A stretch of 64,000 nt of DNA from Mycobacteriaceae bacterium (lineage in GTDB: Bacteria > Actinomycetota > Actinomycetes > Mycobacteriales > Mycobacteriaceae), in NCBI GenBank assembly GCA_019749805.1, contig JAIEPH010000019.1, positions 1-64,000 on the forward strand. Direction: 5' to 3'. Below are positions 1 through 8,768 of this stretch, in pieces (the stretch's first letter is position 1; each line of letters begins with the position of its first letter). The notes under the pieces were generated by a model. The model ran no database searches, was not told the origin of the DNA, and was given only the letters and a program-made list of their open reading frames with translations. The position numbers and the translations under genes were made by a program.

Positions 1-291
1 CAACCACTACACTGACCGCTGCTCACAGGTGAGGAATTTCAACGAGCACACCTGGGGAATTTCGATGAGCGCGATCACCGGACCTCAGATGATTTCCTGC
101 AGTGGCCGAATCGCCATGCCTAAATCCGCAGTAGCGGTGACGAGATCCAGTGCCGCCAACGTGCCATTGCAGCTGCCGCGAACGTGATCATCGAGCATTG
201 TCGCGTTCGGTCGCAGACCGCGTCACTTGGAAGACCGCCGACCGAGCGGCGCAGATCGAAACCCAAGATGCCCAGATGAGATCTGTACCTG
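1..291. other. Left-edge stretch without a recognised gene
   Basis: No open reading frame here has convincing coding character and I recognise no RNA gene or repeat. The stretch lies downstream of the leftmost minus-strand gene (stop at 292). A weak dyad ACCTG-TCA-CAGGT (287-299) overlaps that stop codon but is too short to call a terminator. A gene entering from the left of the window cannot be excluded. Confidence 0.4.
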
Positions 292-1500
292 TCACAGGTC
301 GTAGCGCTGCCGAATCCCGTTGAAACGGGCCCACATCTGCGCGACGCGCTCGGCGGCGCTGACCGTTGCGGTATCCGGAGGCAGCGCGTCTGGTAGGTCA
401 TCGCGCTTGACGACCCGGGTACGAAGCTCTGCCGGCTGACCCTCCAGCATGTGCCGGTAGGTGATGTTGCCCCGCTCGAATCCCTGGGTGTCGATCCAGT
501 TGTGATAACCCGGATCGTCGTGCGCCAGGACCAGCCGCACCTTGCCGTCGCTGTCCACCGCGGTGCGGCTCGGCGTGTAGCTCACCGGCCGATAGAGGTA
601 GTCCATGCTGTTGAAGAAGACGCCCATGTTGGTGAACATCCACAGGCCGTCATGCGAGTCGAACTCGATGATGAGCGCCTCGTCGGCGCCCAGTACCCAA
701 TGCATATTGGTCGCGGCGCGGCCGCGTTTCGCATCGGCGTCGGTCGCGCCGGCGGCCGGAAAGCGGTTGGGATTGGCAGCGTCCACCCCGCCGTAGCGGA
801 ACGGGAACTCCGGCCAGTCGTCCATCAGTCCGGTGACGAAGTCACCCGCCCAGCCCATCGCGTCGATCATCGACTCAGGAGTCGGTGGCGGCTTGGGAGA
901 AGCCATGCCGACTCGTTCTATTTGTAGGCGAGCCGGCCGCTCGTCCCAGGAATCGAAACCCTGGCGGATGAACAACTTTCGCGACCCCGCCGTGGTGGGT
1001 AACCAGTTCGCGCCACGCTTTGCGCCGCCGACGTGGATCTCGAAGCTGCCGTCGTGTTCAACGGTCAGCTCGCGGCCGAACAGATTGGCCTCCGGCACGT
1101 CGCCGAATGGTTCGTGAAGTACGCCCGGACCGTCGGGGCGCGGTCCCTGCACCGTGATGTTGAGAAAGCGCGCGGTGCCGCGGTTCCCGACGACGCGATA
1201 CGTCGACTCGCCGTCGATCCACGCCTGCTGATAGACGAAGTCGGCGCAGTCGCCGCCGAGCTTGCGGGTGGGATTGCAGAACGTATGAATCGCCGGATAG
1301 CGACTGTCCCTGGTCTCCAGCGCCAGATCGAAGGCCTGGCCGAGGTTCTGAGTGAGGAACCGGAAGCCGTCGGCCCGCTGCAGACCCGAGGTGGGGTTCA
1401 GGTCCTTGAAGACCCGTGCGCCGGCCTCCTTGAGACGGTCGCAGAAGTCGATCCACGCGGCGTGCAGCGCGGCGTCATCAGAACCGTCTCCAAGCGCCAT
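292..1500 (-). CDS. DUF1214-domain protein
   Basis: A 402-residue protein whose central and C-terminal parts match the DUF1214 family as I know it. The conserved block WIDGESTYRVVGNRGTA is at about residues 94-110, followed by a beta-rich segment with NWLPTTAGSRKLFIRQ. The family has no firmly established biochemical activity. No signal peptide or membrane segment is visible, so it is probably cytosolic. The ATG is preceded by AGGGGA about six bases upstream. It is the last gene of a minus-strand run beginning with acyl-CoA dehydrogenases and follows the isomerase-like gene by 9 bp, so co-transcription is likely. Its proximity to a sulfotransferase may be meaningful, but that is inference. 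Confidence 0.75.
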   Translation of the reverse strand: MALGDGSDDAALHAAWIDFCDRLKEAGARVFKDLNPTSGLQRADGFRFLTQNLGQAFDLALETRDSRYPAIHTFCNPTRKLGGDCADFVYQQAWIDGESTYRVVGNRGTARFLNITVQGPRPDGPGVLHEPFGDVPEANLFGRELTVEHDGSFEIHVGGAKRGANWLPTTAGSRKLFIRQGFDSWDERPARLQIERVGMASPKPPPTPESMIDAMGWAGDFVTGLMDDWPEFPFRYGGVDAANPNRFPAAGATDADAKRGRAATNMHWVLGADEALIIEFDSHDGLWMFTNMGVFFNSMDYLYRPVSYTPSRTAVDSDGKVRLVLAHDDPGYHNWIDTQGFERGNITYRHMLEGQPAELRTRVVKRDDLPDALPPDTATVSAAERVAQMWARFNGIRQRYDL

Positions 1501-1509
1501 CGTTATCCC

Positions 1510-2274
1510 CTACGCGCCAAGTCGCTTCAGCATTGTCGATACCGTTTCGGCGCCGCGACGCACTGCCTCGAAACGGCCCTCGGCCTCGATTCGCGGGCCG
1601 ATCAACTCCAGATCGAAGCCGTGGCGGTAGCCGCCGGCGAGTACCTGCCGGATGAACGGCTCGATCGGGATCGTCCCGTCGCCTGGGACGGCCCGGGCCG
1701 GTAGTGCCCGGTCACCGAGGACGTAGTCGCTGAGCTGAATTTGCAGCGTCCGCGGCAGCGCGCGTTCGACGAGACCGCCGAGGTCAGCCTCGGCCCAACA
1801 GTGAAACAAGTCGATACAGACACCGATGCCCGCCATCTCGGCGAGTGTGATCGTGTCGCGCAGGGTGTGCGCGATGTGGATGTCCGCGTAGAGAGGGGAT
1901 GCGTTTTCGATGGCGAGTGCCACGCCGGCCTGCTGCGCCTCCGGCAGGCATGGAGCGACCTGTGCGCAGAAGCGGTCGGCGGCCTGGCCCCAGTCCAATG
2001 CACCTCGACCGCCCGTCAGCATGTACACCACGCGAGTTCCGAGCGCGGCGGCGGTCTCGATGACGCGGGACAACCCGTCGCCGGACTCGAACAGGTGATA
2101 CACGGTGTCGACCGAGTAGCCGTGTTGCTCGATGAGCGGCACCAGGCCCGGTTCACCCAGCTGGGAATCGATCAGGCTCAGCCGGGTCACTCCCAGTGTG
2201 GCCCACATCGAATGTTGCTCGGCGAGCGGCGTGCCGAGAAACGTCACACTGTGCACCGATAGCCGACTATGCAC
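1510..2274 (-). CDS. Sugar phosphate isomerase/epimerase-like TIM-barrel protein
   Basis: A 254-residue protein of the xylose isomerase-like TIM-barrel superfamily. Likely metal ligands are Glu123 (in AIEN), Asp155 and His158 (CIDLFHCW) and Glu223 (DLELIGP), spaced as in this family. The fold supports isomerisation, epimerisation or dehydratase-type chemistry on polyols; the substrate here is unknown. GTG is chosen as the start because GGAGG lies six bases upstream, inside the end of the sulfotransferase gene, which stops 2 bp before this start. It is probably co-translated with the sulfotransferase upstream and the DUF1214 gene downstream. Confidence 0.8.
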   Translation of the reverse strand: MHSRLSVHSVTFLGTPLAEQHSMWATLGVTRLSLIDSQLGEPGLVPLIEQHGYSVDTVYHLFESGDGLSRVIETAAALGTRVVYMLTGGRGALDWGQAADRFCAQVAPCLPEAQQAGVALAIENASPLYADIHIAHTLRDTITLAEMAGIGVCIDLFHCWAEADLGGLVERALPRTLQIQLSDYVLGDRALPARAVPGDGTIPIEPFIRQVLAGGYRHGFDLELIGPRIEAEGRFEAVRRGAETVSTMLKRLGA

Positions 2275-2276
2275 GC

Positions 2277-3467
2277 TTACCTCCGCTGTTCGATTGCGAC
2301 ACCGAATCGATCACGGAACGGCCGGAATTCTTCGTGCAACGCCTCGAGATCCTCACCGATGTCGGTGAGAAGTTTCGTCGAATAGCGGAACTTCCCGTGC
2401 CGGTCACCCGGGTTGTTCTCCAGGTAGGCGCGCATCTCCGTTCGGGCATCGGCGCTCAGGGTCTGGCCGCGGAATTCGTAATAACGGGCGACGGTGCCGA
2501 CGGGGTCGGCGAGGAAATCGGTGTAGCGCACGTGCAGGATCCGGGGATCGTCGGTGAGCGGGTTGGTCATGGTGTTGGCGATGCTTGCCCGCGTCAACTC
2601 GAGATGCATTTTCGCCGCCTGCCCTAGGTCGATCGGGCCGACGATGCCTTCGAGGATGTCGGCCATCATCATCGTGCGCGACGCGGCGACCTGCACGGGG
2701 TCTCGGTGCAGCCACAGCAGGGTCGCGTCCGGATAGCAGTTGAAGAACTCCCACAGACGAAAGCCGTGGAATCCCTTCAGAACCCACTGCTTGCGCGGGC
2801 GCCCGAACTGGAACTGTTGCAGCATCGCCTTGTGGATGCGGTACTGCGCGGCGTCGTCGGTGGGCAGACCCCCGACCACCGTCTGCATCGGAACCCGCCA
2901 CCACGCGGTCGGTGTCATCACGCGGAAGTCGAAGGCCCAGGTGCGTTCGTCCTCGGGCAATCCGTCGCCGAGCATGTCGTTGTAGGGATGGCTGTGCAGC
3001 CATTTCGGCATCTGTGCGTTGATCTCGCGCCAGTCGGCATCGGCGCGCGCTCGGCGGGGGTCGTCATCGTCGGTGATTCCGGGTGGCGGGGACGGATACA
3101 TCACCTCCCAGAACCGCAGCGCTCGCGCGCCGGGGTCCACCGACATCAGGGCGTGCATCAGGGTGGTGCCCGAGCGCGGTTCGCCGGTCACGAACATGGG
3201 CCGCTCGATCACTTCGTCGGCGATCGCATACGGGTTTCGGTCCTCGAAGAACTCCAGTCGCGAGGTGAGCAGCCAGTGGCATACGTCCTCGGCCCGCGCC
3301 CTACCGTCGGCGTCCAAGCCGATGCCGTTGAGAAGGTCGACGGCCGTGGCGAATCGCTGCGGCAGCGTGGCGTCGCCGTAGTCCGTCAGGCCGGTGCTGG
3401 CCTGCGCCCGGTTCAGCATGTCCCGCGCGTTCAGCGCACGGTTCATCGCGTTGAGCGCGCCACTCAC
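2277..3467 (-). CDS. Sulfotransferase family protein
   Basis: A 396-residue sulfotransferase. The 5'-phosphosulfate-binding loop of PAPS-dependent enzymes is seen as TGEPRSGTT (about 94-102), preceded by RPMFV. A 3'-phosphate-binding region with LWLHRDP and a following SR follows in the middle. These proteins transfer sulfuryl groups from PAPS to hydroxyls, often of lipids in mycobacteria; the acceptor here is unknown. The open frame extends much further upstream, but the family N-terminus and the GTGA overlap with the preceding LLM oxidoreductase stop identify GTG at 3467 as the start. Being coupled to a flavin oxidoreductase suggests it acts on a product of that enzyme (inference). Confidence 0.85.
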   Translation of the reverse strand: MSGALNAMNRALNARDMLNRAQASTGLTDYGDATLPQRFATAVDLLNGIGLDADGRARAEDVCHWLLTSRLEFFEDRNPYAIADEVIERPMFVTGEPRSGTTLMHALMSVDPGARALRFWEVMYPSPPPGITDDDDPRRARADADWREINAQMPKWLHSHPYNDMLGDGLPEDERTWAFDFRVMTPTAWWRVPMQTVVGGLPTDDAAQYRIHKAMLQQFQFGRPRKQWVLKGFHGFRLWEFFNCYPDATLLWLHRDPVQVAASRTMMMADILEGIVGPIDLGQAAKMHLELTRASIANTMTNPLTDDPRILHVRYTDFLADPVGTVARYYEFRGQTLSADARTEMRAYLENNPGDRHGKFRYSTKLLTDIGEDLEALHEEFRPFRDRFGVAIEQRR

Positions 3468-4591
3468 TGGACGTCTCCGCACAGGCGCATCAGTTCGTCC
3501 TCGACGTCGCGCACGTTCTCCGCGGACGCGGCGGAGTACGAGAGTCCGGCCATACCGCCATAATCCAGGATCTTGGGCACGCGAAGACCCGCGTCGACAT
3601 AGTTCTTGATCTTCTGCGCCACCTGCTTCGGCGTGCCATGTGGGACAACGGCGAGAATCGATTCGGGCTCGACCCGGTCGAGAAACTCGACGACGCGCTC
3701 GCGGGTCAGTGTCGCGGGGTCGATGTCCTGGTAGCCACGCCAGTGCTCCCCCATCGGATGTTCGAAGCCGAGGCTGCGCAGGAGTTCGGCGGATACCTGC
3801 AGCAGGAACGCCTTGACGAGCGGTGCGTCCACAATCTCGGCGAGGGTGGCCGCGTCGCGGCCGATCAAGCAGACCTGGATGTAACACGGCGTGATGGCCA
3901 TCGGATCGCGACCGGCCCGCTCCGCCGAAGCCCTTACGGCGGCGAGCTTTTGGGCGTAATCGTCGGGGTCCCAGGCGCCGGTGGGCCACCACCCGTCGGC
4001 GTAGCGGCCGACGATCTCCAAGGTCCGCGGCCCGCTTGCCCCGATCCAGATCTGCGGGGTGACCCCCTGATACGGCTCGGTGTCGAGCCGGGCGTGGCGC
4101 AGGTGGTAGAACTGCCCGTCGAAATCGACCGGGCCGTCGCTGTCCCAGAGCAGCCGGATGACGTGCAGCGCCTCTTCGAATCGGCTGACCGGTTTGGCGA
4201 AGTCGAACCCGTAGGGCACGGTGTTCTCGGTCTCGCCGCTGCCCAGGCCGAGCACGAAACGGCCCTTGGCGAGATGGTCGATGGTCAGCGCGCTCTGTGC
4301 AAGCAGTGCCGGATGACGGCGCACGGTATCGATCACGCTAGTGACCAGCGGTACGTTCTCGGTCAGCACTGCCGCCGCCGCGGCCACCGCCATGGCGTCG
4401 AGGTGGCGGTGCGGCGACGGAGAAACCGTTGCCAGGTCGGTGAATTCAGGGGTCCAGATCGAGTCGGGCCAGAAGCTGACCATGTGATCGGGCAACCAGA
4501 TCGAGTGGTAACGGCCGCTGTCGAGCTGCTTCAGTACCGAGAGATCCAGCGGAAGCGTGGTCCGCAGATACGCGGCGGGCTGGACCTTCAC
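3464..4591 (-). CDS. LLM-class (F420-type) flavin-dependent oxidoreductase
   Basis: A 375-residue luciferase-like TIM-barrel oxidoreductase. Diagnostic segments are SIWLPDHM near residue 30, the GRFVLGLGSGE motif around residue 130, and WIGASGPRTLEIVGRYADGWWPT in the second half. In mycobacteria this subclass usually uses coenzyme F420 to reduce ketones, imines or alkenes, but FMN use cannot be excluded from sequence. Start is GTG with AAAGG about eight bases upstream. A 24-nt-arm hairpin lies between this gene and the upstream SDR, so it may be expressed separately from the acyl-CoA dehydrogenase genes. The stop overlaps the sulfotransferase start by 4 bp. Confidence 0.85.
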   Translation of the reverse strand: MKVQPAAYLRTTLPLDLSVLKQLDSGRYHSIWLPDHMVSFWPDSIWTPEFTDLATVSPSPHRHLDAMAVAAAAAVLTENVPLVTSVIDTVRRHPALLAQSALTIDHLAKGRFVLGLGSGETENTVPYGFDFAKPVSRFEEALHVIRLLWDSDGPVDFDGQFYHLRHARLDTEPYQGVTPQIWIGASGPRTLEIVGRYADGWWPTGAWDPDDYAQKLAAVRASAERAGRDPMAITPCYIQVCLIGRDAATLAEIVDAPLVKAFLLQVSAELLRSLGFEHPMGEHWRGYQDIDPATLTRERVVEFLDRVEPESILAVVPHGTPKQVAQKIKNYVDAGLRVPKILDYGGMAGLSYSAASAENVRDVEDELMRLCGDVQ

Positions 4592-4611
4592 ACGAATGCC
4601 TTTCCCCGCGC

Positions 4612-4669
4612 CGAGTGTTGGGTTTTGTCACGCCATGACGATGGGTGGCGTGACAAAAGCCAACACTCG
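4612..4669. terminator. Long intergenic stem-loop
   Basis: Two 24-nt arms, 4612-4635 and 4646-4669, pair at 23 of 24 positions (one G/G mismatch at 4622/4659) around a 10-nt loop. It lies between the SDR stop (4680) and the LLM oxidoreductase start (4591), both on the minus strand. No U-tract follows, as is usual for putative mycobacterial terminators. It could end the upstream transcript, stabilise a 3' end or be a dispersed palindromic repeat. Confidence 0.7.
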
Positions 4670-4679
4670 CGGTGGACTT

Positions 4680-5456
4680 TCACAGCCAGCCGACCTCACG
4701 CAGGAACGGCTGCGTGTGGGCGATACGGCCGGTCAGCGTTTTCGGATCACCCGTGCACAACACGAAGGCCGTCTGCGTGATGAGCTCGATGTCTTCGGTG
4801 TCGGTTTTGGCGAGGTCGAGCGCACCCGCGCCTTCGGTGGCAACGGGGTTGGACGGTGCCGCCGCGTTGACGGCGATGCCGTCGTCGTACAGCTCGGCCG
4901 CAAGGCTTTTCGTCAACCGGTTGAGCGCGGCCTTCACCGTGCCGTAGATACCGAAACCCGCCTCGCGATCGAATGCGGAGAACGGCGGCCCGTCAGGCAG
5001 ATCACCGCCGACGGATGTCACGTTCAGGACCCACCCCCGCTTCCGCTCGCGCATCGCGGGGATGGCCATTTGGGTGAGATGCAGCGGGGCCAGCACGTGC
5101 ATCTCCATCATCAGACGCACGCGACGATCGGGGAACTCGTCGAGTGGGCGCAGGAACGTGACGGCCGCATTGTTGACGAGAATGTCGGGAGCGCCGACCT
5201 TCGCCACGACTTCGTTGAACAGCCGTTCGCGGTCCTCGGGTTTGGCGAGGTCGGCGGCGACGGTGATCGCCGAGCCGCCCTGTTGTTCGATCTCCGCCAG
5301 CGTCTGGCTCAGGGAGCCTCGATATTTCGGGTCGGGTTCGGCGGTGCGTGCGGTGAGGGCGACGGTCGCCCCCTCTGCTGCCAGACGCTTCGCGATGGCC
5401 TTGCCCAACCCGCGGCTGGTACCGGTGACCAGGGCCACCTTGCCGTCACACGTCAT
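4680..5456 (-). CDS. Short-chain dehydrogenase/reductase
   Basis: A 258-residue SDR. The cofactor motif TGTSRGLG (11-18) is of the NADP/NAD Rossmann type. NNAA is at 95-98, Ser148 is the candidate catalytic serine, and YGTVK gives Tyr171 and Lys175. Ser and Tyr are 23 residues apart, longer than the usual 10-13; the insert GDLPDGPPFSAFDREAGFG probably forms a substrate loop. Expected to oxidise or reduce a hydroxyl/keto group of a pathway intermediate. It follows an acyl-CoA dehydrogenase by 9 bp and is the last gene before a strong hairpin, so it probably ends that transcript. Confidence 0.87.
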   Translation of the reverse strand: MTCDGKVALVTGTSRGLGKAIAKRLAAEGATVALTARTAEPDPKYRGSLSQTLAEIEQQGGSAITVAADLAKPEDRERLFNEVVAKVGAPDILVNNAAVTFLRPLDEFPDRRVRLMMEMHVLAPLHLTQMAIPAMRERKRGWVLNVTSVGGDLPDGPPFSAFDREAGFGIYGTVKAALNRLTKSLAAELYDDGIAVNAAAPSNPVATEGAGALDLAKTDTEDIELITQTAFVLCTGDPKTLTGRIAHTQPFLREVGWL

Positions 5457-5465
5457 CGTGGCCTC

Positions 5466-6761
5466 CTAGGTACGCGCAATGCCTGCGAGCTTGTCGGCGA
5501 ACTTCGCTTCCGCGGCTTCACGCAACCGCAGCAGGTGCTCGGACGGGAATGCGTCCGGCGCAGGCTTGACATCCTTGAGTAACAGCCGCGCCAGCGTCAC
5601 CTTGTGCACCTCGGTCGGCCCGTCAGCCAGCCCGAGCACGAACGACTCCGTCATGTATTGCACGAAAGGCATCTCATGGGAGGTGCCCAGCGATCCGTGC
5701 AGTTGCAGGGCGCGTGCCGAAACGTCATGCAGCACTTTCTGCATCATCGCCTTCACCGCCGAGATATCGCCACGTACCGCCTTGTAGTCGTTGTATTTGT
5801 CGATTTTCCACGCGGTTTGGAGGGTCAGCAGGCGGTAGGCCTCGATTTCCATCCAGGAGTCGGCGATCATCTCCTGCACCATCTGTTTGTCGGCGAGCAG
5901 CTCTCCCTGCGTGTAGCGCGAGACGGCCCGCTCGGTGAGCATGTCGAAGATCCGCCGCACGAGTCCGACTGTGCGCATGGCGTGGTGAATGCGGCCGCCG
6001 CCCAGCCGGGTCTGCGCCACCACGAACGCACCACCGCGAGGACCGAGCATGTGGTCGGCAGGTACCCGGACGTTCTCGTACCGCACGTAGCCTTCACGCC
6101 CGCCGCCTGGCGGCTGGTAGCCGAGACCGACGTCGCGCAGCACGTTGATGCCGGGCGTGTCTCCGGGCACGACGAACATCGAATAGCGTTGATACGGTGG
6201 CGCGTCGGGATCGGTCATCGCCATCACGATGATGAACGACGCCATCGATGCGAACGAGGAGTACCACTTCTCGCCATTGATCACCCAGTGATCGCCGTCT
6301 TGCACCGCCGTGGTGGTGAACACCTTGGGGTCGGCACCGCCCTGCGGTTCTGTCATCGAGAAGCACGACACGATCCGGTTGTCCAACAGCGGCTCGAGAT
6401 ACCGTTCCTTGAGTTCCGCTGTGCCGTAGTGCGCGAGGATCTCACTGTTGCCCGAGTCAGGTGCCTGGGATCCGAACACTATCGGTGCGCATTCCGATCG
6501 CCCGAGAATCTCGTTGAGCAGCGCGAGTTTCACCTGGCCGTAGCCGGGTCCGCCGAGATGCGGGCCGAGGTGGGTGGCCCACAGCCCGCGCCCTTTGACG
6601 ATCTCCTGCAGTGGCGGGATCAGCGCCTGGCGCACAGGGTCATTGAGGTCGTGCGACTCCTTGACCACGTAGTCGATGGGCTCGCATTCCTCGCGGACGA
6701 ACTGCTCTACCCAGGCCAGCTGCTCCGTCCATTCGTAGTCGGTGGAGAAGTCCCACGCCAC
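5466..6761 (-). CDS. Acyl-CoA dehydrogenase (FadE type)
   Basis: A 431-residue FAD-dependent acyl-CoA dehydrogenase, expected to introduce an alpha,beta double bond into an acyl-CoA. Visible family blocks are CFSMTEPQGGADP, WVINGEKWYSS, a GGGRIHHAMRTVG region and LHGSLGTSHEMP near the C-terminus. It is closely similar over its whole length to the gene at 47253-48554 (both begin MAWDF), so they are paralogues. Start is GTG without a strong Shine-Dalgarno sequence. It sits between the enoyl-CoA hydratase and SDR genes of the minus-strand operon, consistent with a second oxidation round. Confidence 0.9.
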   Translation of the reverse strand: MAWDFSTDYEWTEQLAWVEQFVREECEPIDYVVKESHDLNDPVRQALIPPLQEIVKGRGLWATHLGPHLGGPGYGQVKLALLNEILGRSECAPIVFGSQAPDSGNSEILAHYGTAELKERYLEPLLDNRIVSCFSMTEPQGGADPKVFTTTAVQDGDHWVINGEKWYSSFASMASFIIVMAMTDPDAPPYQRYSMFVVPGDTPGINVLRDVGLGYQPPGGGREGYVRYENVRVPADHMLGPRGGAFVVAQTRLGGGRIHHAMRTVGLVRRIFDMLTERAVSRYTQGELLADKQMVQEMIADSWMEIEAYRLLTLQTAWKIDKYNDYKAVRGDISAVKAMMQKVLHDVSARALQLHGSLGTSHEMPFVQYMTESFVLGLADGPTEVHKVTLARLLLKDVKPAPDAFPSEHLLRLREAAEAKFADKLAGIART

Positions 6762-6789
6762 TATCGAGTACCGCCCTTCTGTACCGCGG

Positions 6790-7587
6790 TCACTTCGGTC
6801 GCCGCCGCGCCTCGGCTTCGTCGGTGGCGTGGCTGAGCACCTGGTTGCGATTCTCGAGCTCCAGTGCCGCGCCGAGACCCGTCGCGTCGGTGTTCACCTG
6901 CAGCGCGCGTTTCGTCAACTGCGTGCCGAAGGGCGGGAGTTCGGCGACGGCGCGGGCGATTTCGAGTGCCTGCGGCATCAATTCGTCCGGCTCGAGCACC
7001 TGGCTGACCAGGCCGCGACGGTCGGCTTCGGCCGCCGTCACCGTCCGACCGGTCATCATCCAGTCGGCGGCGACGCTGGTGCCGACGATCCGGGGCAGGT
7101 GGTAGCTCATGCCCATTTCGGCTCCGGACAACCCGAGCAGGATCGCACCGTTGCCGAAGGTCGCGGACGTCGAGCAGATCCGGATGTCAGACGACAGGCA
7201 CAGCGCGAAGCCCGCGCCTACGCACGGGCCGTTCACCGCCGCGATGACGGGCTGGGGCAGATTCCAGATCGCCTGCGGCAAAGCGGCCATCGCTTCCTGG
7301 AACCGCAACCGATCGATCGCGGGATCGGAGGCCTGCAGAGCCTGCGGCGCGAAGTTTCGGACGTCGATCCCCGAACAGAATCCGCGCCCCTGTCCGGTGA
7401 TCACGACGGCATGGACCGATGCGTCGGAGCCAATAGCGCCGAGCGTGGCGACCAACTCGTCGCGCATCTCCTCGTTGATCGCGTTGAGCTGTTTGGGCCG
7501 ATTGAGTTGCAGCACAACAACACCGACGTGGGCCCGGTCGATGAGCAGCGTCGCCGGGCGGGTTCGGGTGGGAGCGGACTCGGTCAC
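6790..7587 (-). CDS. Enoyl-CoA hydratase/isomerase family protein
   Basis: A 265-residue crotonase-fold protein. The CoA/oxyanion-hole segments are GRGFCSGIDVRNF and GPCVGAGFALCLSSDIRI, and the active-site region continues as FGNGAILLGLSGAEMGMSYHLPRIVG. It has Gly/Ser-type residues rather than an obvious pair of catalytic glutamates, so activity could be hydratase, isomerase or another crotonase reaction. GTG start, 5 bp after the upstream dehydrogenase stop. It would act on the enoyl-CoA made by the acyl-CoA dehydrogenase pair encoded just upstream. Confidence 0.87.
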   Translation of the reverse strand: MTESAPTRTRPATLLIDRAHVGVVVLQLNRPKQLNAINEEMRDELVATLGAIGSDASVHAVVITGQGRGFCSGIDVRNFAPQALQASDPAIDRLRFQEAMAALPQAIWNLPQPVIAAVNGPCVGAGFALCLSSDIRICSTSATFGNGAILLGLSGAEMGMSYHLPRIVGTSVAADWMMTGRTVTAAEADRRGLVSQVLEPDELMPQALEIARAVAELPPFGTQLTKRALQVNTDATGLGAALELENRNQVLSHATDEAEARRRPK

Positions 7588-7592
7588 CGGTA

Positions 7593-8768
7593 TCAGCGCC
7601 GCGGCAAACCGAGCACCTGCTGCGCGATGATGTTGCGCTGGATCTCGGACGTGCCACCTGCGATGGTGCCGCCGAAGCTGCGCGCGTAGCGCTCGAACCA
7701 GCTGACGAAGTAGTGGTCGAGATTCATGTGTTCGTATGGTCCGGTTGTCGATGGATGGGTGAGCCCGTCGACTCCCGCCGCGGTCAGAGCGTTCTCGAAC
7801 GCCTGTCGCTCCGCCTCGGAACCGAAGAGCTTCAGCACTGAGACCGATGCGGTGTCCATTTCGCCACGCGCCGCGCGGGCCAGTGCCGCCGAGCCCATCG
7901 CCCGCAGAGCCTGATAGTCCATGATCGTCGTCGCGTACTGATCGCGCTCCAGCTCGGTGCGCGGCCGGAAATCGGCGATCATATTGTCAATTCGGTCGGC
8001 GAAGCCGAGCCACATCATGGTGCGTTCGTGGCCGAGGGAGCCGTTGGCGACGGCCCAGCCACCGTTAAGCGGCCCGACGAGGTTCTCGGCCGGCACCTTT
8101 GCGTCCGTGAAGAACACCTCGTTGAAGTCGAGGTTGTCCTCACCGGTCATGTCGGCGAAGGGCCGGCACACCACGCCGGGAGTGTCGGTCGGGATGATCA
8201 GCACGCTGATGCCCTTGTGTTTGGGGGCGTCGGGATCGGTGCGCACGAACGTCAACAGGAAGTCGGCGTCGTGTGCGCCCGACGTCCAAACCTTCTGACC
8301 GTTGACCACGAAGTGGTCACCTTCGGCGACTGCCCGGGTGCGCAGCGACGCCAGGTCCGAACCCGCGCTCGGCTCGCTCATCCCGAGAGAGGCCGTCATC
8401 TCGCCGCGCAACACCGGCACCGCCCAACGGCGCTTCTGCTCATCGGAACCGAAGGAGATCAACGACGCCGCAACGATATTCACGCCCTGCGGGTTGAAGC
8501 TGTGGTAAATCCGCCGTCGGCACAGTTCATCGAGATGCACGAACTGTTGCAACACCGTTGCGTTGCGGCCACCGAACTCTGGCGGCTGGGAGGGCAGCAA
8601 CCAGCCGTTGTCGAACAACAGCCGCTGCCAGTCACGCGCCCATTGGGGCATGTGCGACACCGACTTCGGTCGCTCCTGGGTCTCGCTCTCCGAGGGCAGG
8701 TGCTCGTCGAGGAACGCCGCGAACTCGGCGCGGAACTCCTCGACATCGGAATCGAAGGTCAATTGCAT
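7593..8768 (-). CDS. Acyl-CoA dehydrogenase, large partner of a pair
   Basis: A 391-residue acyl-CoA dehydrogenase with LGMSEPSAGSDLASLRTRA, VNGQKVWTSGAHDAD and the C-terminal GTSEIQRNIIAQQVLGLP block. The position holding catalytic Glu in MCAD-like enzymes (YEGT) reads AGGT, so the base, if present, lies elsewhere or in the partner. Start overlaps the upstream stop (TGATG), which implies translational coupling. In mycobacteria such adjacent, unequal FadE pairs form alpha2beta2 enzymes acting on steroid-type CoA esters (known family behaviour); that assembly is inferred here. The gene at 40464-41642 is a close paralogue. Confidence 0.9.
   Translation of the reverse strand: MQLTFDSDVEEFRAEFAAFLDEHLPSESETQERPKSVSHMPQWARDWQRLLFDNGWLLPSQPPEFGGRNATVLQQFVHLDELCRRRIYHSFNPQGVNIVAASLISFGSDEQKRRWAVPVLRGEMTASLGMSEPSAGSDLASLRTRAVAEGDHFVVNGQKVWTSGAHDADFLLTFVRTDPDAPKHKGISVLIIPTDTPGVVCRPFADMTGEDNLDFNEVFFTDAKVPAENLVGPLNGGWAVANGSLGHERTMMWLGFADRIDNMIADFRPRTELERDQYATTIMDYQALRAMGSAALARAARGEMDTASVSVLKLFGSEAERQAFENALTAAGVDGLTHPSTTGPYEHMNLDHYFVSWFERYARSFGGTIAGGTSEIQRNIIAQQVLGLPRR

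Noticed and set aside
287-299. Terminator at the left edge (ACCTG-TCA-CAGGT)
   Set aside because: The stem is only five pairs and lies across a stop codon; too weak to support a terminator.
2277-3992. Sulfotransferase frame extended to 571 codons
   Set aside because: The extra N-terminal part is antisense-free but overlaps the LLM oxidoreductase in another frame and has low-complexity Arg-rich composition. The GTGA overlap at 3467 gives the natural start.
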